From positions 1-24,390 of the IMG/VR virus record IMGVR_UViG_3300009447_000049: a DNA stretch of 24,390 nt; one strand, written 5' to 3'. Within the stretch, counting starts at the first letter, position 1, and each line of letters starts with the position of its first letter. The position numbers and the translations under genes are program-made. Below, one piece after another: positions 1-4,961 of the stretch. Below the pieces are notes generated by a model. It was not told where the DNA came from. It was given only the letters and a program-made list of their open reading frames with translations, and did not search any database. Origin of the DNA: a virus.

Positions 1-59
1 GCTTGGGCCTTGTATCCCGTCACTTTTTCAAGATCACTTTCACTTATTAAATCATTCAT
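1..59 (-). CDS. DUF4224-like protein, N-terminal fragment
   Basis: The gene is cut by the left edge; only about 19 residues are visible, beginning MNDLISESDLEKVTGYK. The pattern of a hydrophobic start, then E-x-D-L-x-x-x-T-G-Y/R, is typical of the short DUF4224 proteins of phages, as remembered from that family. Its ATG overlaps the TGA of the upstream 62-aa gene (ATGA), which argues for translational coupling and a real gene. DUF4224 genes commonly sit directly before a tyrosine integrase gene, so an integrase may lie just outside the window. The function of the family is unknown. Only the N terminus is available, so the family call is moderate. Confidence 0.6.
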   Translation of the reverse strand, partial: MNDLISESDLEKVTGYKAQ

Positions 60-244
60 TTTCTGCAATCCATTTCTTCAATTATTGTGCTTGGGCTTAA
101 ACCTAGCTTTACCCAATCTTTAGGTTTGTGTTCTTTTACATCTTCATCAGGCTTGCCAAAGATTCTGTCAAAGTTATTACGAAAATTGTCGTTAGCAACC
201 CTGCTCTTTAGCTTATCGCCTGTAACGTCATTAGTTGCAGCCAT
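56..244 (-). CDS. Small hypothetical protein (62 aa)
   Basis: A 62-residue hydrophilic protein with no membrane segment and no recognised domain; it is rich in Asp, Lys and Asn. The N-terminal half carries a charged stretch (residues about 10-40), and the end (residues 44-60) looks like a helix. It starts inside the last codons of the 56-aa gene and its stop overlaps the next ATG (ATGA), so it is an internal member of the leftward early operon. Its place next to a DUF4224-like gene and probably an integrase suggests an early accessory or lysogeny-related role, but that is only positional inference. Confidence 0.6.
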   Translation of the reverse strand: MAATNDVTGDKLKSRVANDNFRNNFDRIFGKPDEDVKEHKPKDWVKLGLSPSTIIEEMDCRK

Positions 245-401
245 GCAGCCTTTCCTCGCTTTGTGCAGCCTTGCAAGGCTCTTTTAAAGCCTTACGCACC
301 CACTTAACCAGCTTGCCACGCCTATTTAACTCGTTCAGCAAATCTTCATCAGACTGCATTGTTATAGGCACTGGCACTTGCACTTGCACTTTATAAGTCA
401 T
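231..401 (-). CDS. Small hypothetical protein (56 aa)
   Basis: A 56-codon frame begins at the ATG at 401-399, which overlaps the TAA of the 113-aa gene (TAATG), and ends with TAA at 233-231. The start of the product is MTYKVQVQVPVPITMQSDED, followed by a basic helix-like stretch (LNRRGKLVKWVRKALKEP) and a Cys-containing tail. It overlaps the following gene by 14 bases. The alternating hydrophobic/polar N terminus suggests a beta strand. No family is recognised. Its tight fit between two coupled genes is the main evidence that it is real, and it lies below common gene-length cut-offs. Confidence 0.55.
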   Translation of the reverse strand: MTYKVQVQVPVPITMQSDEDLLNELNRRGKLVKWVRKALKEPCKAAQSEERLHGCN

Positions 402-742
402 TAAGCGGCCTCTTTAACTCCAAGTAATATGCGAGTAAGCCAGCCCAACTTATTAACAGTAATGATATTGTGCCGCCCCTCGTAGCTGTAAGATTTCAAT
501 ACAGGTTTAGCCAGAACTGGCATAGCAGAACCAATGGTTGTTTTGCGCTTACGAACTGTTTTTACTGCCAATTTCTCTGCTGCCATTTTTTTGTTTAAGC
601 TGTATTTTTTCATTGAACAAGCGTGAGCAGTTCGGTTCAACTTTTTAGCAACCTTTGACATTTTTAAAGTGCTGGTCATAACCAAATGTATATCTTCTGG
701 CGACCATGCTTGATTTTGATTTTTAGCTTTCATTGATAACAT
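401..742 (-). CDS. Possible Myb/SANT-like HTH protein (113 aa)
   Basis: Residues about 13-50 read W-S-P-E-D-I followed by KVAKKLNRTAHACSMKKY. This resembles the tri-helical HTH of Myb/SANT-like and GcrA-like phage regulators: an initial W-[ST]-x-E-[DE], then a K-[IV]-A-x-x-L-x-R-T turn and a recognition helix. The rest is very basic (KTVRKRKTT) with a C-terminal hydrophobic stretch, which fits a nucleic-acid-binding protein. It starts at 742; Met4 is an alternative start. The downstream gene is coupled through TAATG. The HTH assignment is by eye and could be coincidental; the target is unknown. Confidence 0.5.
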   Translation of the reverse strand: MLSMKAKNQNQAWSPEDIHLVMTSTLKMSKVAKKLNRTAHACSMKKYSLNKKMAAEKLAVKTVRKRKTTIGSAMPVLAKPVLKSYSYEGRHNIITVNKLGWLTRILLGVKEAA

Positions 743-773
743 CCTATAAAATTAATTTTTGTTTTCTTTAAAA

Positions 774-1013
774 CTACCTTGCTTGGTACATTTGATCGTC
801 ACGCAATGCCTCTGGGTGATTCCAAGTAAAATCTTCATGCTTTACTGGCATATTGCAGTCAGAACAATAGTGTTCATCTACATACGAAAGAGCAGCGTCA
901 ATAGCATCATGGGCCTTTTGGTGGTACTCACCTCGATAAATCTCATTGCTAAATTCATCTAAAACGATGGGCAAGTAGCCCACCCCGTCCACTTTCTTAA
1001 TCATGTAATCCAT
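774..1013 (-). CDS. Hypothetical protein with a Cys pair (79 aa)
   Basis: A small acidic protein, beginning MDYMIKKVDGVGYLPIVLDE. A short strand-rich N terminus is followed by a helix around residues 30-47 and a C-S-D-C pair (residues 50-53) with nearby His (residues 48 and 59), so a small metal site is possible but incomplete. A purine-rich GGGGGA lies just before the ATG at 1013; Met4 is an alternative start. It overlaps the upstream 65-aa gene by 17 bases. No family is recognised and no function is proposed. Confidence 0.55.
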   Translation of the reverse strand: MDYMIKKVDGVGYLPIVLDEFSNEIYRGEYHQKAHDAIDAALSYVDEHYCSDCNMPVKHEDFTWNHPEALRDDQMYQAR

Positions 1014-1194
1014 AATTCCCCCTTAATTTCACAAGTTCATCGTCCATTTTGTCGTACAACTCGCTAAGTCGGTCATACTGCTTTTTTAAGGCGGTATGCT
1101 CTGCATTTAATTTGTTCCAAGAGGCATGACGTTTGTTAACTTTAGGTGCTTTTAGCATTGAATGAACGCTGCACATTTTTCCAACTTTGCTCAT
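997..1194 (-). CDS. Small coiled-coil protein (65 aa)
   Basis: A 65-residue basic protein. From about residue 27 onward it has a heptad-like run of Leu, Tyr and Met positions (LNAEHTALKKQYDRLSELYD and on), predicting a coiled coil and so an oligomer. The N-terminal third is basic (KAPKVNKRH). Its ATG overlaps the TGA of the 146-aa gene (ATGA). No known family is recognised. Small coiled-coil proteins in leftward early operons often act on host proteins, but no partner can be named from the sequence. Confidence 0.55.
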   Translation of the reverse strand: MSKVGKMCSVHSMLKAPKVNKRHASWNKLNAEHTALKKQYDRLSELYDKMDDELVKLRGNYGLHD

Positions 1195-1631
1195 TTTGGT
1201 TCTCCGCTATACATAAATATAGGTTCTAAATCTTGAATAACGTGCATTGATGCGGCTGCTAATAGTCGCAAAGAAGGGTCACGCCAAAAAGGTTCCCAAT
1301 CACCATCAGAACTTATTTTGATTGAATCTCGATGTGTCATTTCTATAAATTGAAGAATTGCCATACATACATCGTCATACGGCTTTCGGTTTGTTTTGCA
1401 AAACTTGTCACATGGTATGCGAGTAAAAACAAAACTTTCGCTATCTTCTCCTAAGTAAGCGCAGCCATTAATAGAAATTTCATCGTTATTAATTGTAGGT
1501 TTTTCTTTACCAGCCGCATTACGAATAATAATCCCTGATACTGAAATAACGTGTTTAGCCATATTAGTAATGACATTCCACTCAGATGATGTAAATTCGC
1601 GGTCAGTTCTAAAATAGTTGGTATACCCCAT
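1191..1631 (-). CDS. Conserved phage protein of the MGYTNYF type (146 aa)
   Basis: The protein opens with MGYTNYF, then an F-T-x-x-E-W motif, a glycine/proline turn with a KPTINNDEISINGCAYLG stretch, and FCKTNRKPYDDVCMAILQF (residues about 77-95). This combination is familiar from a widespread small phage and bacterial family of unknown function (MGYTHYW-like start, FCKT-x-KPYD core). The start at 1631 is supported by the family N terminus and an upstream AAGGA. Its stop overlaps the start of the coiled-coil gene. It is soluble, with no membrane segment. Its place in the early operon with ERF and SSB-like genes gives only a weak hint of DNA metabolism. Confidence 0.65.
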   Translation of the reverse strand: MGYTNYFRTDREFTSSEWNVITNMAKHVISVSGIIIRNAAGKEKPTINNDEISINGCAYLGEDSESFVFTRIPCDKFCKTNRKPYDDVCMAILQFIEMTHRDSIKISSDGDWEPFWRDPSLRLLAAASMHVIQDLEPIFMYSGEPK

Positions 1632-1664
1632 ATCTTTTTCCTTTTTTTAGTTATTATTTAACCT

Positions 1665-1964
1665 CTAAAACGGAATATCATCGTCAAAATTATCTGGCCC
1701 TTTATCCATACCAGCCATGACCGCTTCTTTAGCCTGCGCCATTTGTGTTGACTGTTGCGGTGGCTGTCGGTGTGCCTGCGTTTCTTTAGGTGTAAAACTA
1801 AACTTCATTGCTGGCGCATTAGGGTTGCCGTCCTTGTTGCGTAGCCAACCGCTAACCCAATAGTCAATGCCACCCACTTCTGCATTTCCTTTGAAGTGTG
1901 GGTGTGTATCACTTTCACGCTTATCGTTTTTCCAAATACCGCCCTTGTTTGAGTACTGACTCAT
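1665..1964 (-). CDS. SSB-like protein with acidic DDDIPF tip (99 aa)
   Basis: The N-terminal core (residues about 9-58) has the pattern N-D-K-R, then HPHFKGNAEVGGIDYWVSGW and FSFTPKE. This is the layout of small phage OB-like proteins of the form x-HP-x-[FY]-x-G-x-[AI]-x-[IV]-x-G-x-x-Y-W-[IV]-S-x-W. A Gln-rich linker leads to a C-terminal DDDIPF, the acidic tip used by bacterial SSB proteins to recruit partners. The start overlaps the end of the ERF gene (ATGA). An ssDNA-binding partner next to an annealing protein makes functional sense. It is shorter than cellular SSB, so a non-SSB member of the DNA-metabolism family is the alternative. Confidence 0.7.
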   Translation of the reverse strand: MSQYSNKGGIWKNDKRESDTHPHFKGNAEVGGIDYWVSGWLRNKDGNPNAPAMKFSFTPKETQAHRQPPQQSTQMAQAKEAVMAGMDKGPDNFDDDIPF

Positions 1965-2686
1965 GCTGCTTCTCCTTTGCCAAAATAGGCCTCTTTAAAT
2001 TCAGTGGTTCTAATTAACTTTTGTTCTTCTGTTGTGAATACTCCACCTTTTGAATAGGCTTTCCACAACCCCATTTGATCGTCCTCTGTAAGCTCAAACC
2101 AAGCTTCTGCTGCTGCTGTAATCTCGCCTGACTCAATGCCAGCCTTTACACATTCAATAGTCTTAGAGTGCTTTGTAGCTAGATCGTTGTAGACTATATT
2201 GGCCTCTTCTTTTGACATATTTGGTTCTGTGCTGGCTGGCTGGCTTGCTATGCCCTCTAAAGACATATCTGGTTCTGTGTTAGCTGGCGTTCCACCTCTA
2301 AACATACCCAACTCACCATCATCATCAACGCTTGGAATACCAGCAAGTGACTGCAATGCGTAACGTCTAGCGTATGTGATCGCGCTACCAGCCGCCTGTG
2401 GGTCGCGTTTAGTCATAGGCAACATATACTCGCTTTGTAACCATTCACCCGATGTGTGCATCAGCATGGTTGTTACGCCAACGTATGTTTCACCCGATAC
2501 AGGTAGCTGTACAAAAGACAATCCGTTATCAGCAAATGGCTCTTTAACCACTTTAATAACGCTTGTCAGATCAGCGTAGCTAGACTTAAAAAACGGGTTT
2601 TTACTATCTTTAACAGCACCGCCCATTGCGGCTTGGGCTAGGCACAATGCCGTAGCCAGTTCTTTAATTGATTCACTTTGATTCAT
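1961..2686 (-). CDS. erf: ERF-family ssDNA annealing protein
   Basis: ERF superfamily proteins anneal complementary ssDNA during phage recombination and genome circularisation; P22 Erf is the type. Here residues about 5-128 form the ERF core: AxxAMGGAVKDSKNPFFKS, then YADLTSVI, VTTMLMHTSGEWLQSE, and the signature GSAITYARRYALQSLAGI followed by DDDGE. The C-terminal half is variable and contains a short near-repeat (TEPDMSLE and TEPNMSKE). It is coupled by ATGA overlaps on both sides, upstream to a 51-aa gene and downstream to the SSB-like gene, forming a recombination unit. Length (241 aa) fits the family. No frameshift is seen. Confidence 0.93.
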   Translation of the reverse strand: MNQSESIKELATALCLAQAAMGGAVKDSKNPFFKSSYADLTSVIKVVKEPFADNGLSFVQLPVSGETYVGVTTMLMHTSGEWLQSEYMLPMTKRDPQAAGSAITYARRYALQSLAGIPSVDDDGELGMFRGGTPANTEPDMSLEGIASQPASTEPNMSKEEANIVYNDLATKHSKTIECVKAGIESGEITAAAEAWFELTEDDQMGLWKAYSKGGVFTTEEQKLIRTTEFKEAYFGKGEAA

Positions 2687-2838
2687 ACATCACCTCTTTT
2701 TATTTCATCAACAATTTTTAATGCAGCTTCTTTGTAAGCCAAGTGCTTTTCAGCGTTTAGGTTTTTACAATACGGGTTTTGGTATTCCCACAATTTGTGA
2801 AAGTCGCTCAAAGCCTCTAAATAAATATCAACATTCAT
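2683..2838 (-). CDS. Small hypothetical protein (51 aa)
   Basis: A 51-residue soluble, Tyr-rich, helical protein starting MNVDIYLEALSDFHKLWEYQ. The frame could extend 14 codons upstream, but the start at 2838 is preferred: a GGGGA sits upstream and the ATG overlaps the TGA of the 22-aa micro-ORF (ATGA), matching the coupling used throughout this operon. Its own stop overlaps the ERF start in the same way. No family is recognised; its position immediately before ERF suggests co-expression only. Confidence 0.6.
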   Translation of the reverse strand: MNVDIYLEALSDFHKLWEYQNPYCKNLNAEKHLAYKEAALKIVDEIKRGDV

Positions 2839-2903
2839 ATTTCTATCCCCGTCATTATTATTATTAAAACAAACAGCCAAACATTCATTGATGCGCGGCT
2901 CAT
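2835..2903 (-). CDS. Micro membrane protein (22 aa)
   Basis: A 22-codon frame, MSRASMNVWLFVLIIIMTGIEI, of which residues 7-21 form one hydrophobic segment long enough for a short membrane helix. The ATG at 2903 overlaps the TGA of the 31-aa frame, and its TGA overlaps the next ATG (ATGA on both sides). Spanning the space between two genes exactly through coupled overlaps is the main evidence of coding. It may instead be only a translational relay between genes. Function unknown. Confidence 0.45.
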   Translation of the reverse strand: MSRASMNVWLFVLIIIMTGIEI

Positions 2904-2995
2904 GCGGTCATGCCTAGCGTCCACCAGACGCAACAAACAACCCAAATTAAACAACCTAGCGTGTTGATGATTAGCGTTTCTTTTGAAATGTTCAT
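2900..2995 (-). CDS. Micro membrane protein (31 aa)
   Basis: A 31-codon frame starting MNISKETLIINTLGCLIWVV and continuing with a Cys- and Trp-rich hydrophobic stretch. Residues about 8-29 form one probable transmembrane helix with a short polar N terminus. The ATG at 2995 overlaps the TAA of the 139-aa gene (TAATG), and its TGA overlaps the start of the 22-aa frame. Together the two micro-ORFs fill what would otherwise be a 150-base gap in a gap-free operon. Possible roles, all inference, include membrane-acting host modulation or superinfection functions. Confidence 0.5.
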   Translation of the reverse strand: MNISKETLIINTLGCLIWVVCCVWWTLGMTA

Positions 2996-3414
2996 TACGC
3001 ACCTCGCAAGTTTAAAAATTCTAAGTTGGGCTTGGTGAATGGTGCTGGCTTTGAGTTTTGTAGGTATTTGAAGAAATCAAACACCCAAGTTTTAAAGTCA
3101 CAATCTTGAGCAAGGTCTGTTGCTGCCTCACCTTTATTCTCGTTAAACAAAGCTGCTGCAAATATGCTGGCGGCTAGGTCTGTTGTGTCAGCGTTCTCGT
3201 TAATGCGATCTAATAGAATGTCAAAGGCTGTATAGGTTGTTGGCTCAAAATGCCAAGCAGCTTGGAAGGTAACTTCACGCTTGAACATCAAGGCTGCGTA
3301 AATGTCTTTGAGAGGGGAGCAATCATCAAACACACCATCTAAGGGTGCATCGTTGGGTTCATCGGTGTAGGCGTTAATTTGGGCCGTTACATGACAGTGG
3401 TTGATTGAGTTCAT
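2995..3414 (-). CDS. First gene of leftward early operon, unknown (139 aa)
   Basis: An acidic soluble protein of 139 residues beginning MNSINHCHVTAQINAYTDEP, with two predicted helical parts (residues about 35-75 and 78-120) and aromatic-rich patches near FQAAWHFEP and KTWVFDFFKYLQ. No catalytic motif is visible and no family is recognised. AAGGA lies upstream of the ATG. As the first gene after the leftward promoter and operator, it would be made earliest and most abundantly on induction or infection, the position where phages often put host-takeover proteins. That role is positional inference. Confidence 0.65.
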   Translation of the reverse strand: MNSINHCHVTAQINAYTDEPNDAPLDGVFDDCSPLKDIYAALMFKREVTFQAAWHFEPTTYTAFDILLDRINENADTTDLAASIFAAALFNENKGEAATDLAQDCDFKTWVFDFFKYLQNSKPAPFTKPNLEFLNLRGA

Positions 3415-3449
3415 CTTAAATTTCCTTAGTCAGCTTTATGTCTGTGGTT

Positions 3450-3479
3450 ATGTTAGCTAACTCACAATCAAAAGTACAG
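3450..3479 (-). promoter_or_regulatory. Candidate leftward early promoter (PL)
   Basis: On the minus strand a TAACAT (3455-3450) can serve as a -10 box; 18 bases upstream is CTGTAC, a poor -35. The same TAACAT with an 18-base spacer occurs at the rightward promoter. It embeds the operator at 3451-3466. A start about 3443 would leave a 29-base leader with AAGGA before the 139-aa gene. The weak -35 keeps the promoter call moderate; the operator is stronger evidence than the promoter boxes. The 3415-3569 gap holds nothing else certain. Confidence 0.45.
3451..3466. promoter_or_regulatory. Left operator (repressor/Cro site)
   Basis: TGTTAGCTAACTCACA has the same two half-sites as the rightward operator read on the other strand (TGTTAGTATACTCACA); only the four central bases differ. 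Two matching 16-bp imperfect palindromes at divergent early promoters flanking a CI-like gene is the classical arrangement of lambdoid operators. It overlaps the -10 of the leftward promoter, so binding would block RNA polymerase. Consensus seen: TGTKAGNNNNCTMACA. Confidence 0.75.
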
Positions 3480-3569
3480 CTTTTTCGGAAAAACATTTAA
3501 AATGTTAGTTTTTTAATGAATTTTTAGGTAATTTTACTGATATTTTAGAGGGTATTAATAATGGTTAAA

Positions 3570-3776
3570 TTATTTACTAGGTGGGCCTTGAGGACACTGC
3601 TCGTTATTATTTTTTCCAAAGTTTGTTGCCATATTCTTAAACATGGGTTCTCTAGTACCAAAAACAGGCTTAGTGTTTGCGTACGGATCGGTATGGATAA
3701 TAAACCATTGCCATTGATCTTCTTGCATCCACGCCAACTTTCGGCTTCGATTATTATGTAAATTACAAACTAACAT
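3570..3776 (-). CDS. Small unknown gene behind the repressor (68 aa)
   Basis: The frame is open from 3803, but the ATG at 3776 is preferred: it lies one base after the repressor stop and is preceded by GAGGGA, a good ribosome site. The product is soluble, rich in Trp and Asn (WMQEDQWQWFIIHTDPYANT at residues about 16-35) with a basic C terminus. No family is recognised. Being co-transcribed with the repressor, it is likely expressed in the lysogen, so lysogenic conversion, superinfection exclusion or modulation of the repressor are possible roles (inference). A coding shadow is the alternative, but the ribosome site and spacing argue against it. Confidence 0.5.
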   Translation of the reverse strand: MLVCNLHNNRSRKLAWMQEDQWQWFIIHTDPYANTKPVFGTREPMFKNMATNFGKNNNEQCPQGPPSK

Positions 3777-3777
3777 T

Positions 3778-4407
3778 TTATCCCTCTGATTGATAAGAAC
3801 CAACTACAGTTCCTATGATCTTAGTTGATAATGAAAACTCTTTTATAGGATAGCGATCATTCAAAGGTTTTAAATGTTCAACACCACCTGTTATAACGTA
3901 TTCCCGAAAAACAGAACTTAAATTTTCAGTATCTATCGCAACAATGCGATCTCCACTTACTGGCGTTTTGTCTGGGTCAACAAAAATTAAAACACCTAGC
4001 GGATACGATCTGCCGTTACTGGCAGTCATTACTTCATCTTGCACTTCAAGCGCAAAAGAATTCTCCGATAGGTCGTATGGGCATCCTACCCAGTGCTCAC
4101 TTTCTAGCATAAATTTTCCCTCTATTATGGCTGGTAGGGAATTCCAGCTTACCACGGGGGCCTTCCGAGTGATCGGATTCAGCTTTAATCCCCCCCTCGA
4201 TTCGAGCGCATTATTTGATAATAATTGCTCTATGGTGCATCCAAAAGCCTTAGCAATGGACACTAACCCTGCCGCTTTAACTTCTGCGGTCGGATCAGTT
4301 TCTAGTTGAGCAACTCTTGCTCTTGATATTGAGGTTCGATTAGCAAAATCTTGTTGTGACCAACCTTGATCTTTACGCAATTTCTTTACTCGCTCGCCTA
4401 AATTCAT
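3778..4407 (-). CDS. cI: CI-like repressor, XRE HTH plus degenerate S24 domain
   Basis: Residues about 4-64 are an XRE HTH domain (WSQQDFANRTSISRARVAQLE). Residues about 83-205 follow the S24/LexA-CI fold: APVVSW, then SFALEVQDEVMTASNGRSYP, VDPDKTPVSGDRIVA, and EHLKPLNDRYPI. It would bind the operators at 3451 and 4531 as a dimer and keep the phage in lysogeny. The nucleophile Ser of the usual G-D-S-M-T is Val126, the catalytic Lys of T-F-K is Arg168, and the usual W-V-Q-A-G cleavage site reads WNSLPAII. Length (209 aa) is normal and the frame is intact, so loss of proteolysis looks specific rather than decay. AAGG lies upstream of the ATG. Confidence 0.9.
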   Translation of the reverse strand: MNLGERVKKLRKDQGWSQQDFANRTSISRARVAQLETDPTAEVKAAGLVSIAKAFGCTIEQLLSNNALESRGGLKLNPITRKAPVVSWNSLPAIIEGKFMLESEHWVGCPYDLSENSFALEVQDEVMTASNGRSYPLGVLIFVDPDKTPVSGDRIVAIDTENLSSVFREYVITGGVEHLKPLNDRYPIKEFSLSTKIIGTVVGSYQSEG

Positions 4408-4427
4408 TTTTTGTAACCTTAAAATTT

Positions 4428-4455
4428 ATATTAAATGTCGCAAGTAATCTTACAA
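4428..4455 (-). promoter_or_regulatory. Candidate repressor promoter (PRM-like)
   Basis: On the minus strand TTGTAA (4455-4450) is followed after 16 bases by TAATAT (4433-4428). Transcription would start about 4420 and give a short leader carrying AAGG before the repressor ATG at 4407. This is the best match to sigma-70 boxes in the divergent region in that direction, but it is not a strong consensus. Confidence 0.45.
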
Positions 4456-4474
4456 TCTAAATGTGTGAGGTTGG

Positions 4475-4491
4475 TGTCATTTTGATTGACA
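4475..4491. promoter_or_regulatory. Inverted repeat in the immunity region
   Basis: TGTCA and TGACA are separated by seven bases (TTTTGAT), giving a 17-bp inverted repeat midway between the two divergent promoters. A TGTGAG half-site begins at 4464, just to its left. It could be a second operator or a site for another regulator such as the ribbon-helix-helix protein at 4748. It does not match the 16-bp operator consensus well, so the assignment is open. Confidence 0.35.
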
Positions 4492-4517
4492 GTTTTCTAT
4501 TAATTTTAGACAGAAGG

Positions 4518-4547
4518 TTGACATTTACGTTGTGAGTATACTAACAT
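4518..4547 (+). promoter_or_regulatory. Rightward early promoter (PR)
   Basis: A perfect -35 box TTGACA (4518-4523) is followed after 18 bases by TAACAT (4542-4547). The operator at 4531-4546 lies across the spacer and -10. With this -10 the transcript would begin at or next to the ATG of the Cro-like gene at 4554, so that mRNA may be leaderless; no ribosome site at proper spacing is visible before it. Confidence 0.65.
4531..4546. promoter_or_regulatory. Right operator (repressor/Cro site)
   Basis: TGTGAGTATACTAACA is an imperfect 16-bp palindrome around AGTATACT with one mismatched pair. Its half-sites are identical to those of the left operator at 3451-3466 when read on the opposite strand. 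It covers the -10 region of the rightward promoter, so occupancy would block cro and replication gene expression. Confidence 0.75.
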
Positions 4548-4553
4548 TGAGAA

Positions 4554-4751
4554 ATGAAAGAACTTCCAGAAATACCAATTACTGATCTAATAGACGCATT
4601 TGGGACTAAAACCAAAATAGGCGAGGCTATTGGAGTTACGCATAGTGCAATCTGTCACTGGGGTGATTTTGTTCCAGCAACAAGACTTCATCAAATGCAC
4701 TATTTGTTGAATCAAATAAATCAAGCTGATAAGTCAGAGGCGGTGGCATGA
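4554..4751 (+). CDS. cro: Cro-like repressor
   Basis: A 65-residue protein with an HTH from about residue 10 to 46: DLIDAFGTKTKIGEAIGVTH, then SAICHWGDFVPATRLHQM. This is the pattern of P22-type Cro and YdaS-like proteins (D-x-[IV]-x-x-F-G-[ST]-x-x-x-[IV]-[AG]-x-A-[IL]-G-[IV], then W and P). As the first rightward gene, divergent from the CI-like gene and behind its operator, it should repress the repressor promoter and so favour lytic growth. It overlaps the next gene by ATGA. It has no convincing ribosome site and may be read from a leaderless message. Confidence 0.85.
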   Translation: MKELPEIPITDLIDAFGTKTKIGEAIGVTHSAICHWGDFVPATRLHQMHYLLNQINQADKSEAVA

Positions 4752-4936
4752 CCGAAAAACTTTCAAACACAGTGGCATCAACTTTAGATGATGATTTGTA
4801 TGAATTTGTTAAAGCTGCTGCCAGTAAAGAGGGTACTGATGTGGCTGGATACATTCGTGCTGCCATGAATCAACTCCGTAATGAGAAACGCAATGAATAC
4901 AAGTTATGGCATAGCGTTTTTGAAAGACATATTTAG
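4748..4936 (+). CDS. Ribbon-helix-helix-like small protein (62 aa)
   Basis: Residues about 8-45 read VASTLDDDLYEFVKAAASKE, then GTDVAGYIRAAMNQL, matching the strand-helix-helix layout of RHH (Arc/MetJ/CopG-like) repressors: a short strand, an L-D-D-D/E-L turn, a first helix, a G-T/S-D/S turn and a Y-I-R-x-A second helix. The start overlaps the cro stop (ATGA). In this position lambda has cII, but the fold here is different. It may regulate early transcription or the repressor promoter; the inverted repeat at 4475 is one possible target (inference). Confidence 0.6.
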   Translation: MTEKLSNTVASTLDDDLYEFVKAAASKEGTDVAGYIRAAMNQLRNEKRNEYKLWHSVFERHI

Positions 4937-4961
4937 ATGATTTAGATGATTTAGGATATTT

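Noticed and set aside
3492-3506. Perfect palindrome AACATTT-A-AAATGTT as a terminator
   Set aside because: The loop is a single base and the stem is AT-only, so it would not form a stable RNA hairpin; it may only be a DNA feature of the left control region.
3503-3518. Possible second left operator (TGTTAG half-site)
   Set aside because: Only one half matches the operator; the other half (TTAATG) does not fit CTCACA or CTAACA well enough.
3561-3761. Plus-strand 66-codon frame
   Set aside because: Opposite the 68-aa gene behind the repressor, which has the better ribosome site and spacing; only one of the two is likely real.
3944-4309. Plus-strand 121-codon frame
   Set aside because: Antisense to the CI-like repressor gene; no ribosome site and no recognisable protein pattern.
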